A stretch of DNA of 64,000 bases from Bacteroidales bacterium (GTDB lineage Bacteria > Bacteroidota > Bacteroidia > Bacteroidales > UBA932). How positions within the stretch are numbered: the stretch's first letter is position 1; each line of letters begins with the position of its first letter. The position numbers and the translations under genes were made by a program. The stretch covers positions 124,001 through 188,000 of the forward strand of contig JALCST010000001.1 in the NCBI GenBank assembly GCA_022653675.1. Direction: 5' to 3'. Positions 1 to 8,521 of the stretch are shown in pieces. The notes below the pieces were generated by a model. That model did no database searches. It was not told where the DNA came from and saw only the letters and a program-made list of their open reading frames with translations.

Positions 1-374
1 TGTCGCTCTTCGCCTTGCTTATGGCGATAACCACATTCTTCTACGCCAAGATGAATGCGCAGAACACCGCAAGCAGTGACCCTTCGGCATCGACCATGAA
101 TTTCATGTCGGTTTGGTTCATGCCTATATTTCTTTTGATTTTCTGCAACAACCTCTCTGCTGGGTTGAGCTACTATTATATGATCTCCAATCTGATTACC
201 ATTATCGTGACACTGATCATCCGCAAGTTCTTCATAAACGAAGGCAAGTTGAATGCCCAGATTCACGCTAGGGCGAACAGCAAGGCCCCTGTCAAAAAAT
301 CTGCATTCCAGAAGCGTCTCGATGAAGCCATGAAAGCCCAACAGCAGCAGATGAAGAATCAGGGCAGGAGATAA
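1..374 (+). CDS. yidC: Membrane protein insertase YidC, C-terminal part (5' end outside window)
   Basis: YidC/Oxa1 inserts and folds inner-membrane proteins, alone or with SecYEG. Only the last ~123 codons are present; the frame is open from base 3, so the gene begins upstream. The visible part has two hydrophobic segments, around MNFMSVWFMPIFLLIFCNN and the YYYMISNLITIIVTLII stretch, which match the last two helices of the Oxa1 core. A basic, Gln-rich tail follows (RLDEAMKAQQQQ, ending in GRR), as in Bacteroidetes YidC, where the tail is thought to contact the ribosome. The next gene starts 6 bases after the stop, so the two are probably co-transcribed. The family call is firm; the missing N-terminal periplasmic domain cannot be judged. 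Confidence 0.9.
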   Translation, partial: SLFALLMAITTFFYAKMNAQNTASSDPSASTMNFMSVWFMPIFLLIFCNNLSAGLSYYYMISNLITIIVTLIIRKFFINEGKLNAQIHARANSKAPVKKSAFQKRLDEAMKAQQQQMKNQGRR

Positions 375-380
375 TATGAT

Positions 381-1148
381 ATGAATATCGAAGATAATCT
401 TGCTAAATTGCGTGAAGAAATCCCGGACGGAGTAAAACTGATTGCCGTTTCCAAGTTTCATCCCGCTTCGATGATCGTCGAAGCTTACAATGCGGGGCAA
501 CGTCGTTTCGGAGAGAGCCGTCCCCAGGAATTCAAATCCAAAATTGACGAATTCCTCGGAATGGGTGTCTCATACAGACCCGTTTCCGCTTCCGATAAGG
601 CGTGGATCGAATGGCATTTTATTGGGCACCTTCAGACAAACAAGGTGAAAATGGTAGTTCCGTATGCCTCAATGATAGAATCTGTGGATTCCGAACATCT
701 TTTGAGAGCCATAGACATGGAGGCAGAAAGGCTCGGAATGAAATCCGATGTACTTCTTGAAGTCCATATTGCAAGTGATGAACAGACAAAACAGGGATTT
801 TCAGAGTCTGAACTTCTGGAATTCATCGATTCCCTTCTTTATTCCACTGAAAGTCCCTGCTCTTCGGCGGGTTCCAACGATGCTCCTTTCCTTCATGTAC
901 GTCTCCGTGGATTGATGGGAATGGCCTCCAATGTCGGCGATATGAAACAGGTACACGATGAATTCGAAGAATTGCATTCCCTGTTCAATGTGGTCCGCGA
1001 GCGCCTTAAGAAAGCCGATAGCCCTCTTTATCCCTGCTCCATTTTCGATACCCTTTCCATGGGAATGTCGCATGACTACAAGGTAGCCGTTGCCGCCGGT
1101 TCGACCGAGGTGAGGGTCGGTACTGCGATCTTTGGCTCGAGACAGTGA
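381..1148 (+). CDS. YggS/PROSC-family pyridoxal phosphate homeostasis protein
   Basis: This is a PLP-binding alanine-racemase-like TIM-barrel protein that buffers free pyridoxal phosphate and has no known catalytic activity. Seen: the AVSKFHP motif with the PLP-binding lysine at residue 25, the GESRPQEF helix, WHFIGHLQTNK, LRGLMGMAS and the C-terminal LSMGMSHDY plus GSTEVRVGTAIFG phosphate-binding motifs. At 255 residues it is longer than the usual ~225-230, because of a Ser/Pro-rich insert of about 20 residues (near residues 152-172) before the LRGLMGM strand. The start is set by an AGGAGA sequence about 9 bases upstream, inside the end of yidC. It converges on asnA. Confidence 0.9.
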   Translation: MNIEDNLAKLREEIPDGVKLIAVSKFHPASMIVEAYNAGQRRFGESRPQEFKSKIDEFLGMGVSYRPVSASDKAWIEWHFIGHLQTNKVKMVVPYASMIESVDSEHLLRAIDMEAERLGMKSDVLLEVHIASDEQTKQGFSESELLEFIDSLLYSTESPCSSAGSNDAPFLHVRLRGLMGMASNVGDMKQVHDEFEELHSLFNVVRERLKKADSPLYPCSIFDTLSMGMSHDYKVAVAAGSTEVRVGTAIFGSRQ

Positions 1149-1168
1149 TTGGCCCGTATTTTATCCTC

Positions 1169-2212
1169 TCACATTAGAAATACTCCCTCTTCGGAACATC
1201 CCTTTCTTATTTCGTCGCTCCATGGTGCCGATTGAACCTCTCCTATATGGCATTTGCGAAGCAGCAGCATGCATAGACGCGATTGTCCGATTCCGCCTCC
1301 GATGCTTTGCGGAAGAGCTCCCGAAAGCAGCATCTTATGAAAGTAGAGTTTCCTCCTTTCGCAGCAACCTCTTATTTCCAGTTGGAGGGCAAGGGATGCT
1401 GGAGAGACCCTGATTCCCATGGAAGAGAGTTCGAACTGGCGTTTCAGAACCGGATTCCAGACTATGATGTCCCCATTCAATCCCTTGTAACCGTGTTCTT
1501 CGTCGCATGTAGTGGACCAGTCGTCATAGTCCGGCGACCTGCCGTCGTGGATCGTCCCGTCGGTAAGTTTACCTCCTATGCCTTGTACGAATATGGCCCC
1601 GAACTTTTCGCAAGCTTTCTTTTCCCTTTCGCCCGGGGTCAGGTCAGGATACATGTCGAGCAATTCCTGTGAGTGGAAGAACGATATATCTTCGGGCAGG
1701 AACGAAGGCAATTCCGGAAATCTTTCGCTTACAAGATATTCCGTCCGTTTCAATGCTGAATATATGCTTCGAACAGTGTCGTGCAGATATTTGGTATTCC
1801 TTTGGGAAACCAGCATAACCTTTTCCCAGTCCCACTGGTCTACATAGACTGAATGGAGATTGTCGGTGACTTCATCCGGACGTATTGCATTCATGTCGGT
1901 GTATATGCCTGTCCCCTCCATGAACTTGTGTGTGTAAAGGGCGAGTCTTTTCCATTTTGCAAGGGATTGTACTATTTCCACTTGGCTGCCTTCCATGGAT
2001 TTCAACGGGAAAACTACCGGATTTTCCACTCCGTTGAGATTGTCGTTGATGCCGGTACCGCTTTTTACCATAAGTGGCGCGGTGATTCTGCGAAGATGCA
2101 ATCCCGCTGATAGCTCCGTTTGGAACGTGTCCTTGATGAACTTGATGCCTTGTTCGGTCTGCCACAGATCGAGTGTCGATTTGTAGCCTTTTGGGATGAA
2201 AGTCTTTTCCAT
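1169..2212 (-). CDS. asnA: Aspartate--ammonia ligase (AsnA-type asparagine synthetase)
   Basis: AsnA makes asparagine from aspartate, ammonia and ATP through an aspartyl-AMP intermediate. It is a class II aaRS-like fold unrelated to glutamine-using AsnB. The 347-residue length is close to the family's usual ~330-345. Recognised stretches: LHLRRITAPL and SGTGINDNLNGVE near the N terminus, SLAKWKRLAL, GTGIYTDMNAIRPDE, VYVDQWDWEK, and near the C terminus LEIRGCCERRKLYFHKMLL and GGGIGQSRLCMLLL (class II motif 3-like). It is the only gene downstream of the leader peptide and terminator at 2244-2385, which implies control by asparagine supply through attenuation. The start at 2212 lies 32 bases after the terminator U tract. 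Confidence 0.95.
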   Translation of the reverse strand: MEKTFIPKGYKSTLDLWQTEQGIKFIKDTFQTELSAGLHLRRITAPLMVKSGTGINDNLNGVENPVVFPLKSMEGSQVEIVQSLAKWKRLALYTHKFMEGTGIYTDMNAIRPDEVTDNLHSVYVDQWDWEKVMLVSQRNTKYLHDTVRSIYSALKRTEYLVSERFPELPSFLPEDISFFHSQELLDMYPDLTPGEREKKACEKFGAIFVQGIGGKLTDGTIHDGRSPDYDDWSTTCDEEHGYKGLNGDIIVWNPVLKRQFELSSMGIRVSPASLALQLEIRGCCERRKLYFHKMLLSGALPQSIGGGIGQSRLCMLLLRKCHIGEVQSAPWSDEIRKGCSEEGVFLM

Positions 2213-2243
2213 GATTGAATTTTGAAATTAAGGTATTGGAAAT

Positions 2244-2271
2244 AAAAAACCCCTCCTTATTCGGGAGGGGT
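2244..2271 (-). terminator. Intrinsic terminator between the leader peptide and asnA (attenuator)
   Basis: Read on the minus strand, a perfect 7-bp GC-rich stem CCCCTCC/GGAGGGG (8 bp with a closing A-T) surrounds a 7-base loop and is followed by six T. It lies 30 bases after the leader stop codon and 32 bases before the asnA start, so it can only act by stopping transcription before asnA. The 5' arm contains CCTCC, complementary to a GGAGG inside the last codons of the leader peptide. Confidence 0.85.
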
Positions 2272-2301
2272 GTTAAAGTTGATGTATAAGTTTCTTACGT
2301 T

Positions 2302-2385
2302 TTAATCAATACGACTCCTCCTGCAACTCCTTTGATTGCAATTATTATTGGTGCCGTTATTGACGTTCGTAAATCTCATTGTCAT
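2302..2385 (-). CDS. Asparagine-rich attenuator leader peptide for asnA
   Basis: This is a 27-codon reading frame directly upstream of asnA. Seven Asn codons fall between residues 7 and 17 (TNVNNGTNNNCN), followed by a Cys/Arg-rich tail that ends before TAA. No other amino acid is enriched in the central part. By analogy with his, trp, thr and leu leaders, ribosome stalling at these codons when Asn-tRNA is scarce would prevent formation of the terminator at 2244-2271. Its ATG is 13 bases after a well-spaced promoter, next to a purine-rich GAAGAAAA. A second in-frame ATG at 2379 would give 25 residues. The reading frame stays open further upstream into cydB, but that part is antigene noise. 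The translation is seen directly; the function is inferred. Confidence 0.8.
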   Translation of the reverse strand: MTMRFTNVNNGTNNNCNQRSCRRSRID

Positions 2386-2398
2386 GTTTTCTTCACTA

Positions 2399-2429
2399 CA
2401 ATGATAATGATTGTTTTTGATTTTGCAAA
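2399..2429 (-). promoter_or_regulatory. Promoter of the asnA leader
   Basis: On the minus strand, TTTG (2426-2429) is followed after exactly 19 bases by TATCATTG (2399-2406). That matches the Bacteroidetes -33 TTTG / -7 TAnnTTTG promoter with one mismatch. It lies in the gap between cydB and the leader peptide, so asnA can be transcribed independently of cydAB. Confidence 0.65.
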
Positions 2430-2453
2430 AATTAATTGCAAGCAGATGCTGCA

Positions 2454-3713
2454 TTAATATCCTTTTGATGTCCCGGCGAGTTTGTGCCATGTCACTCCTA
2501 TGTATGCGATGACTATCGGAATCAGTAAGGATACATAAGACATCGTCTTGAGCGTTACAAGGCTTGAAGATGCATTCTGAAGTGTGAGAGAATCCTGTAT
2601 CGCTACAGTAGAGGGAAAGAATGCGGTGTTGTTCAAGGCAGCGCATGCCAGAAGACTGAAGACCGCGAGTGTTATGCCTAGTCCCGTGGTAAGGAACGAT
2701 GCTTTTGCCGAGAACCATTTCGCTTTGCATATTCTCGTAAAAATGCCGAAAATGGCTAAGGCGGTACCTGTACAAAGAAACACCAACGGCCATACAAGTT
2801 GTGTAAGGTTGTGCAGATACTTCGAGTGTTCGGGTGTGATCAAGCCGGAGGCAGGATCCACTGCATATCCGGAACGTATTCCAAAATCCAGGACGAAAAC
2901 TATGAACAGGATAAGAAATATGATAGATGAAGGTACCATGTTTTTGTATGCTTTTCCTGCGAGATATTTTCTGTCCATTGCCATGCGTTTCAGCGATTCT
3001 TCGGCTCCCTTCAGCCGTTTGGCCTCAATCTCGGCACTCGGTGGATTTGTGTCTCCGAATTCTTCCCTTATTATGTCTGCGGCGCTTTTCCTTATTGGAA
3101 CCGAAAAATTCCACATGTAGTACATTGATCCAAGTGTCATGGAGCTGAAAAGAAAGACAAGCCCCAGCAAAAGGTTGAATTGGTTGGCTATGCACTCGAG
3201 TCCGTGATAAGGATTGTCCCAATAAGATATAGTCCTGCATGCCCCATTGGAGACTATGTTCATTTTATCAATGTGGTAGGCTCCGCCAGTAAAGAATGTA
3301 GCTACAGCGACACCTATTAGGATAGGAGCGAGGAATCCGTTGAGCATCAGGAAAAAATCATATGTTTTTGCTCCTAGTAGGTTTGAAACCTTGTTCCGGA
3401 ATTCGAAGGATACTGCTTGGAGTATGAAGAGTATCAATATTAGAATCCAAAGCCAATACGCTCCGCCGAACGAAGTGGAATAGAAGAGGGGAAATGAGGC
3501 GAAAAGAGCTCCACCAAATGTGATGAGAGTTGTGAAGGTAGTACCCCATTTGTGGCCAAGCGCTCCATACAGCATTTTCTTCTGTCTTGCATTGGCCTGC
3601 ATCCTTAAAAAGAGTGCCTGTCCCCCCTGTACGAACATCATGAAAACCAGCAAAGCCCCCAGAAGGGAAATCAGAATCCACCAGTATTGTTGAAGATTGT
3701 GCAAATTATTCAT
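2454..3713 (-). CDS. cydB: Cytochrome bd ubiquinol/menaquinol oxidase subunit II
   Basis: CydB is the structural partner of CydA in cytochrome bd, which reduces O2 at high affinity with quinol electrons. The 419-residue protein has eight or nine hydrophobic helices. Recognisable parts are the N-terminal WWILISLLGALLVFMMFVQGGQALF, LYGALGHKWGTTFTTLITFGGALFASFPLFYST, and a C-terminal helix before TWHKLAGTSKGY. It starts 18 bases after the cydA stop, in the usual cydA-cydB order. At 419 residues it is longer than the E. coli protein (379), as is common in Bacteroidetes. The asnA leader promoter follows its stop. Confidence 0.92.
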   Translation of the reverse strand: MNNLHNLQQYWWILISLLGALLVFMMFVQGGQALFLRMQANARQKKMLYGALGHKWGTTFTTLITFGGALFASFPLFYSTSFGGAYWLWILILILFILQAVSFEFRNKVSNLLGAKTYDFFLMLNGFLAPILIGVAVATFFTGGAYHIDKMNIVSNGACRTISYWDNPYHGLECIANQFNLLLGLVFLFSSMTLGSMYYMWNFSVPIRKSAADIIREEFGDTNPPSAEIEAKRLKGAEESLKRMAMDRKYLAGKAYKNMVPSSIIFLILFIVFVLDFGIRSGYAVDPASGLITPEHSKYLHNLTQLVWPLVFLCTGTALAIFGIFTRICKAKWFSAKASFLTTGLGITLAVFSLLACAALNNTAFFPSTVAIQDSLTLQNASSSLVTLKTMSYVSLLIPIVIAYIGVTWHKLAGTSKGY

Positions 3714-3731
3714 GATAGTGGATTTAATCGG

Positions 3732-5249
3732 TTATTTGATTATTTCCGGCCCCTGCTTTATTGAGCGGAACATGATAGACAGCATTGCTGCCAAAATGGT
3801 AGTGAATATCACGGCGAATATTATTATGGCAGTATTTACGTTGGCAAGCGATGCGCTTGTAACGGCTGCCTTTGCGGGAAGAAGATCCTGGACGACCCAT
3901 GGCTGCCTTCCTACCTCGGAAACTATCCACCCGCATTCTACTGTTATGTAAGCAAGCGGGATGCATATTATTCCGACAATCGAAAGCCATTTGCGCCATT
4001 TGAATATCATTGCGGAGATAAAGAGCAAAAAGAACAGGGCGAAGCAGTAAACCATGATCCTGAACGAATAGAAGTTCATAGGTACGTCAGGAACGCTCTC
4101 CTGTGGCGAGTCAAGGTATCCATAACCGAAATAGCTGTAATTGACTTTCAATATACTTGCAGTAGAATCCATCGCTGCCCTGTTCCCGGATTCCGAAGCA
4201 ATGTGATAGTCCGCCAGGGCCCTTTGTGCTATGGCTCCCTTTATTTTCTTTTCCTGGAAGGAGAGCGCTTTTTTCGTGTTTCCAGTCGCATCTGTATAAA
4301 GGTATCCACCTTTTATGATGTCATTTATACCTGGCACATATGCATTCGGGTCGTGAAACGAAAGAATTGAAAGCATTCGCGGAATACCGATCCCGGAAAT
4401 GTATTTTCCATTGTCGTTGGATTTTACTATTCCGACAGCTTCCATAGGTTCGCCGAAACCTCCGTCATACAGCCCTTCCATCGCGGCGAGTTTCATCGGT
4501 TGGTATTTTGCTGCCTGGACTGCCGACCTGTCGCCAGAACCTAATGCGAGAAGCGACGAGACTATTCCGAAAATGGCGGCGATTCTTATGCTTTTCGTAG
4601 CGAAGGCGATGTTTCTCTTTTTCATGAGATACCATCCGCTTATGCCGATTACGACAACGGATGAGAGTACGAATCCCCCGGTAACGGTATGGGCGATCTT
4701 CATTAAAGACACTGGGGAAAATACGAGCTTGCTGAAGGAGACCATCTCGTTGCGGGCGGTCGCTGGATTGAACTCCATCCCTACGGGGTACTGCATCCAT
4801 GCATTCGCGGTAAGGATCCATACGGCGGATAATATTGCACCCAAAGCAGTCAGCCATGTGGATGCAAGATGGAATTTCTCGCCGACTTTATTCCATCCGA
4901 AAAACATGACTGCAAAAAAAGTGCTTTCCAAAAAGAATGCGAGAATTCCTTCAATGGCGAGAGGTGCACCGAATATGTCTCCCACGAACCATGAAAAGTT
5001 GCTCCAGTTCGTTCCGAACTCGAATTCGAGGATTATGCCTGTAGCAGCACCGCAAGCGAAATTTATTGCGAAAATCCTGCTCCAGAATTTCGCCGTATGT
5101 TTCCAGAATTCGTTCTTTGAGGCCACATATTTGCTTTCCATTATGGCTATCATAAATCCAAGTCCAAGCGTTAGTGGTACGAACAGGAAATGGTAAAGAG
5201 CCGTTAGTGCGAACTGAAATCTGGATGCGTCTGTCAGATTTTGAAACAT
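3732..5249 (-). CDS. cydA: Cytochrome bd ubiquinol/menaquinol oxidase subunit I
   Basis: CydA carries the b558, b595 and d haems and the quinol site of cytochrome bd. Seen: the N-terminal LTALYHFLFVPLTLGLGFMIAIMES with the conserved His of the first helix, the GAATGIILEFEFGTNWSNFSW region, GWNKVGEKFHLASTWLTALGAILSAVWILTANAWMQYPVG, and a long loop at roughly residues 245-380 (the Q-loop region, including the GDRSAVQ motif). The C-terminal helices include ECGWIVSEVGRQPW. At 505 residues it has normal length. It heads the cydAB transcript from the promoter at 5272-5279. Expression of this oxidase in an otherwise anaerobic-looking gut-type lineage fits nanaerobic O2 use, which is inferred from relatives. 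Confidence 0.95.
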   Translation of the reverse strand: MFQNLTDASRFQFALTALYHFLFVPLTLGLGFMIAIMESKYVASKNEFWKHTAKFWSRIFAINFACGAATGIILEFEFGTNWSNFSWFVGDIFGAPLAIEGILAFFLESTFFAVMFFGWNKVGEKFHLASTWLTALGAILSAVWILTANAWMQYPVGMEFNPATARNEMVSFSKLVFSPVSLMKIAHTVTGGFVLSSVVVIGISGWYLMKKRNIAFATKSIRIAAIFGIVSSLLALGSGDRSAVQAAKYQPMKLAAMEGLYDGGFGEPMEAVGIVKSNDNGKYISGIGIPRMLSILSFHDPNAYVPGINDIIKGGYLYTDATGNTKKALSFQEKKIKGAIAQRALADYHIASESGNRAAMDSTASILKVNYSYFGYGYLDSPQESVPDVPMNFYSFRIMVYCFALFFLLFISAMIFKWRKWLSIVGIICIPLAYITVECGWIVSEVGRQPWVVQDLLPAKAAVTSASLANVNTAIIIFAVIFTTILAAMLSIMFRSIKQGPEIIK

Positions 5250-5258
5250 GGATATAAT

Positions 5259-5279
5259 GGACTTATATGTCCAAAGATA
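5259..5279 (-). promoter_or_regulatory. cydAB promoter with an overlapping palindrome
   Basis: TATCTTTG (5272-5279, minus strand) matches the Bacteroidetes -7 element and lies 22 bases upstream of the cydA start. Directly downstream, sharing one base with it, is the palindrome GGACttatatGTCC (5259-5272), which would sit across the predicted transcription start. I see no convincing -33 element, which could mean an activator is needed. Confidence 0.55.
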
Positions 5280-5338
5280 CTTAAATAATGACTGTTTGGA
5301 TCATATTTGCACAAAATGTTACAGGTTGCCGTTGCCAT

Positions 5339-5375
5339 AAAAAAAGAGGCTGATCGATTTTGATCGGTCGGCCTC
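5339..5375 (-). terminator. Intrinsic terminator of gapA
   Basis: A 12-bp stem (5346-5357 with 5364-5375, including two G-T wobbles) with a 6-base loop is followed on the minus strand by seven T. It starts 27 bases after the gapA stop and separates gapA from cydAB. Confidence 0.9.
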
Positions 5376-5401
5376 CCTCTTTTTCCAATGAAAAATTCGG
5401 C

Positions 5402-6478
<1,077 letters not shown>

Positions 6479-6502
6479 TTATTAGAGTTTCTTTAATTTT
6501 CG

Positions 6503-6533
6503 CAAAGGTAATCATTAATGAAATAAAACCCAA
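6503..6533 (-). promoter_or_regulatory. gapA promoter
   Basis: On the minus strand TTG (6531-6533) is followed after exactly 20 bases by TACCTTTG (6503-6510), a full match to the Bacteroidetes -33/-7 promoter. It sits 39 bases upstream of the gapA start and back to back with the surE promoter. Confidence 0.8.
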
Positions 6534-6540
6534 TTTTCTA

Positions 6541-6548
6541 TATCTTTG
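6541..6548 (+). promoter_or_regulatory. surE-lpxB-mscS promoter
   Basis: TATCTTTG matches the -7 element and lies 23 bases upstream of the surE start. No clear -33 TTG is visible at the proper spacing. It is divergent from the gapA promoter with about 30 bases between the two -7 boxes. Confidence 0.65.
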
Positions 6549-6571
6549 CAAATACTAAGAGAGTAAAGCAA

Positions 6572-7381
6572 ATGGTGGAAAAGAAAATTCTAGTTACAAA
6601 CGATGATGGAATAGAAGCTAAGGGTATCAATGTCATAGCTGAATTCATGAGACGTTGGGGTAATGTCACCGTAGTAGCCCCTGCCAAACCGCAGTCGGCT
6701 AAATCGGCATCGGTTACGCTCAACAAGGAGATAGCGCTGACGGACTGTGGTTCTTCGCGGGAAGAGAATGGAAAAGGTGCAATTTCCAAATATTCTTTCG
6801 GAGGTACTCCTGTCGATTGCGTAAAGGTTACGATGAATCACCTTTTCTCCCTCGACAGTATGCCCGACCTTTTGATTTCAGGAATCAATCACGGTTCCAA
6901 TGCGTCCACGGCCAGCCTTTATTCCGGTACGCTCGGGGCTTGTGCTGAAGCAACGGCATATGGGATACCTTCGATAGGACTCTCTCTCAATACGTGCGAT
7001 TCTGATCCGGATTTCTCTTCCCTGCTTCACTTCGTCCCGTGGATTATGGAAAGTTACGTAGCCCATCCATTCCGGAAGGGTGTATACTTGAACATAAATT
7101 TTCCTTATCTTCCTATCGAAAAGATAAAGGGTATACGAATGGGACATCAGGGTGCGGGACAGTGGATACACGAGTTCGACATGACACGTGAAGACAGGGA
7201 AAAGGGTACGGTATATTTCAGAATGACCGGAAGTTTTGTAAATCACGATGGTTACGACAGCGCCGACCATCTGCTGATATCCGGAGGATATGTAAGTATA
7301 GTACCGCACCTTCTGGATACTACCGATTATGCCGAATCGGAGAGGCTTGGGCGCCTTTGGAAACCCGAAATGATGAAATGA
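6572..7381 (+). CDS. surE: 5'-nucleotidase SurE
   Basis: SurE is a metal-dependent 5'/3'-nucleotidase (and exopolyphosphatase in some species) linked to stationary-phase survival. The N terminus ILVTNDDGIEAKG carries the metal-binding Asp pair at residues 9-10. Other family motifs are GGTPVDCVK, SGINHGSNAS (metal-binding Asn) and GTLGACAEATAYGIPSIGLSL. Length 269 is typical. The stop overlaps the lpxB start as ATGA at 7378-7381, which suggests translational coupling, and surE next to lpxB is a known arrangement in Bacteroidetes. Confidence 0.95.
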   Translation: MVEKKILVTNDDGIEAKGINVIAEFMRRWGNVTVVAPAKPQSAKSASVTLNKEIALTDCGSSREENGKGAISKYSFGGTPVDCVKVTMNHLFSLDSMPDLLISGINHGSNASTASLYSGTLGACAEATAYGIPSIGLSLNTCDSDPDFSSLLHFVPWIMESYVAHPFRKGVYLNINFPYLPIEKIKGIRMGHQGAGQWIHEFDMTREDREKGTVYFRMTGSFVNHDGYDSADHLLISGGYVSIVPHLLDTTDYAESERLGRLWKPEMMK

Positions 7382-8520
7382 GACTTTATTTCATTGCCGG
7401 TGAGGCGTCTGGGGACCTTCACGGCTCGAATCTCATTAAGGCTATTTTGAAAGTCGATCCTTCCGCATCAATACGTGGGATAGGAGGAGAGAAAATGCGG
7501 GAGGCCGGTGCCGAAATATGGAAGGATTACTCCCAGACAGCGGTAATGGGATATACTGCCGTGATATTACGCCTGGGGGATATCTTGAAAAATATGAGGG
7601 AATGCAGGAAGGACATTGTGGCATGGAGACCTGATGCAATTGTGCTGATAGATTATCCCGGATTTAACCTGGAAATGGCCAAATTCGCTCATGGCCGCGG
7701 AATCCGTGTCTTTTACTATATCGCTCCGAAAGTATGGGCTTGGAAAGGGTGGAGAATAAAGCAGTTGCGTAAATATGTGGACAATCTTTTCGTTATATTC
7801 CCGTTCGAAGTGCCTTTTTTTGCAAAACACGGTATCAAGGCTATTTACGAGGGAAATCCCTTGATGGATTCCATATCGGCAGATGCAAGCCTGTCCGAGG
7901 ACAGGAAAACTTTTTTGGCACGTAATGGGCTTGAAGATAAACCTATCATAGCACTGTTGCCGGGAAGCAGGAAAATGGAGATATCGTTTCTGATGCCTAG
8001 ATTTGCCGAGTATGAGAGGTTGCTCTCGGAATCCCCGTATAAGGGATATCAACTTGTTCTCGCCGAAGCCCCTGAGCTGGATGATGGGTATGTCCGCAGT
8101 TTCCTGAGTCCGGAAAGCAGGATAAGTATTGTAAAGGGTGCTACTTACAGTGTTCTTAAAAATGCTGAGTGTGCAGTGATAGCTTCAGGTACCGCTACGC
8201 TTGAGGCCGCAATTATCGGCACTTTGCAGACTGCTGTTTACGGAGGGGGGGCGTTTTCCTTCGCAGTGGCACACAGACTGGTTAAAATAAAGTTATACAC
8301 ACTTCCGAATATCATAATGGGTCATCAGGTTTTCAGGGAGCTTGTACAGGGCGATTGTACCGCAGAGAACATTTACTTCGAAACGGACAAACTTCTCGGT
8401 GGTGGAGAATATGCTTCCGGCATGAGGAAAGAGTATGCCGCCCTCAGGGATGTGCTTGGCAACCCTGGTGCGTCCGACAGGATTGCCCATGTGATGATCG
8501 GATTATTAAACACAAAGTAA
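7378..8520 (+). CDS. lpxB: Lipid-A-disaccharide synthase
   Basis: LpxB is a GT19 glycosyltransferase that joins UDP-diacylglucosamine and lipid X to form the lipid A disaccharide at the inner membrane. The chosen ATG (7378, overlapping the surE stop) gives MRLYFIAGEASGDLHGSNL, the exact family N terminus; a TTG seven codons upstream also reads in frame but is unlikely. Further motifs are YYIAPKVWAWKGWR, VIFPFEVPFF, ALLPGSRKMEI and the acceptor region ASGTATLEAAI. The product of 380 residues is of normal length. Its presence shows a lipid A-bearing outer membrane. Confidence 0.96.
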   Translation: MRLYFIAGEASGDLHGSNLIKAILKVDPSASIRGIGGEKMREAGAEIWKDYSQTAVMGYTAVILRLGDILKNMRECRKDIVAWRPDAIVLIDYPGFNLEMAKFAHGRGIRVFYYIAPKVWAWKGWRIKQLRKYVDNLFVIFPFEVPFFAKHGIKAIYEGNPLMDSISADASLSEDRKTFLARNGLEDKPIIALLPGSRKMEISFLMPRFAEYERLLSESPYKGYQLVLAEAPELDDGYVRSFLSPESRISIVKGATYSVLKNAECAVIASGTATLEAAIIGTLQTAVYGGGAFSFAVAHRLVKIKLYTLPNIIMGHQVFRELVQGDCTAENIYFETDKLLGGGEYASGMRKEYAALRDVLGNPGASDRIAHVMIGLLNTK

Positions 8521-8521
8521 T

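Noticed and set aside
2386-2793. Upstream extension of the leader reading frame into cydB, which would make a 163-residue protein
   Set aside because: The extension lies in another frame of cydB and upstream of the promoter at 2399-2429; only the last 28 codons make regulatory sense.
4399-5196. 265-codon reading frame on the plus strand opposite cydA
   Set aside because: It mirrors the cydA codons exactly, has low-complexity hydrophobic/Ser composition and no promoter or ribosome site; cydA is a certain gene.
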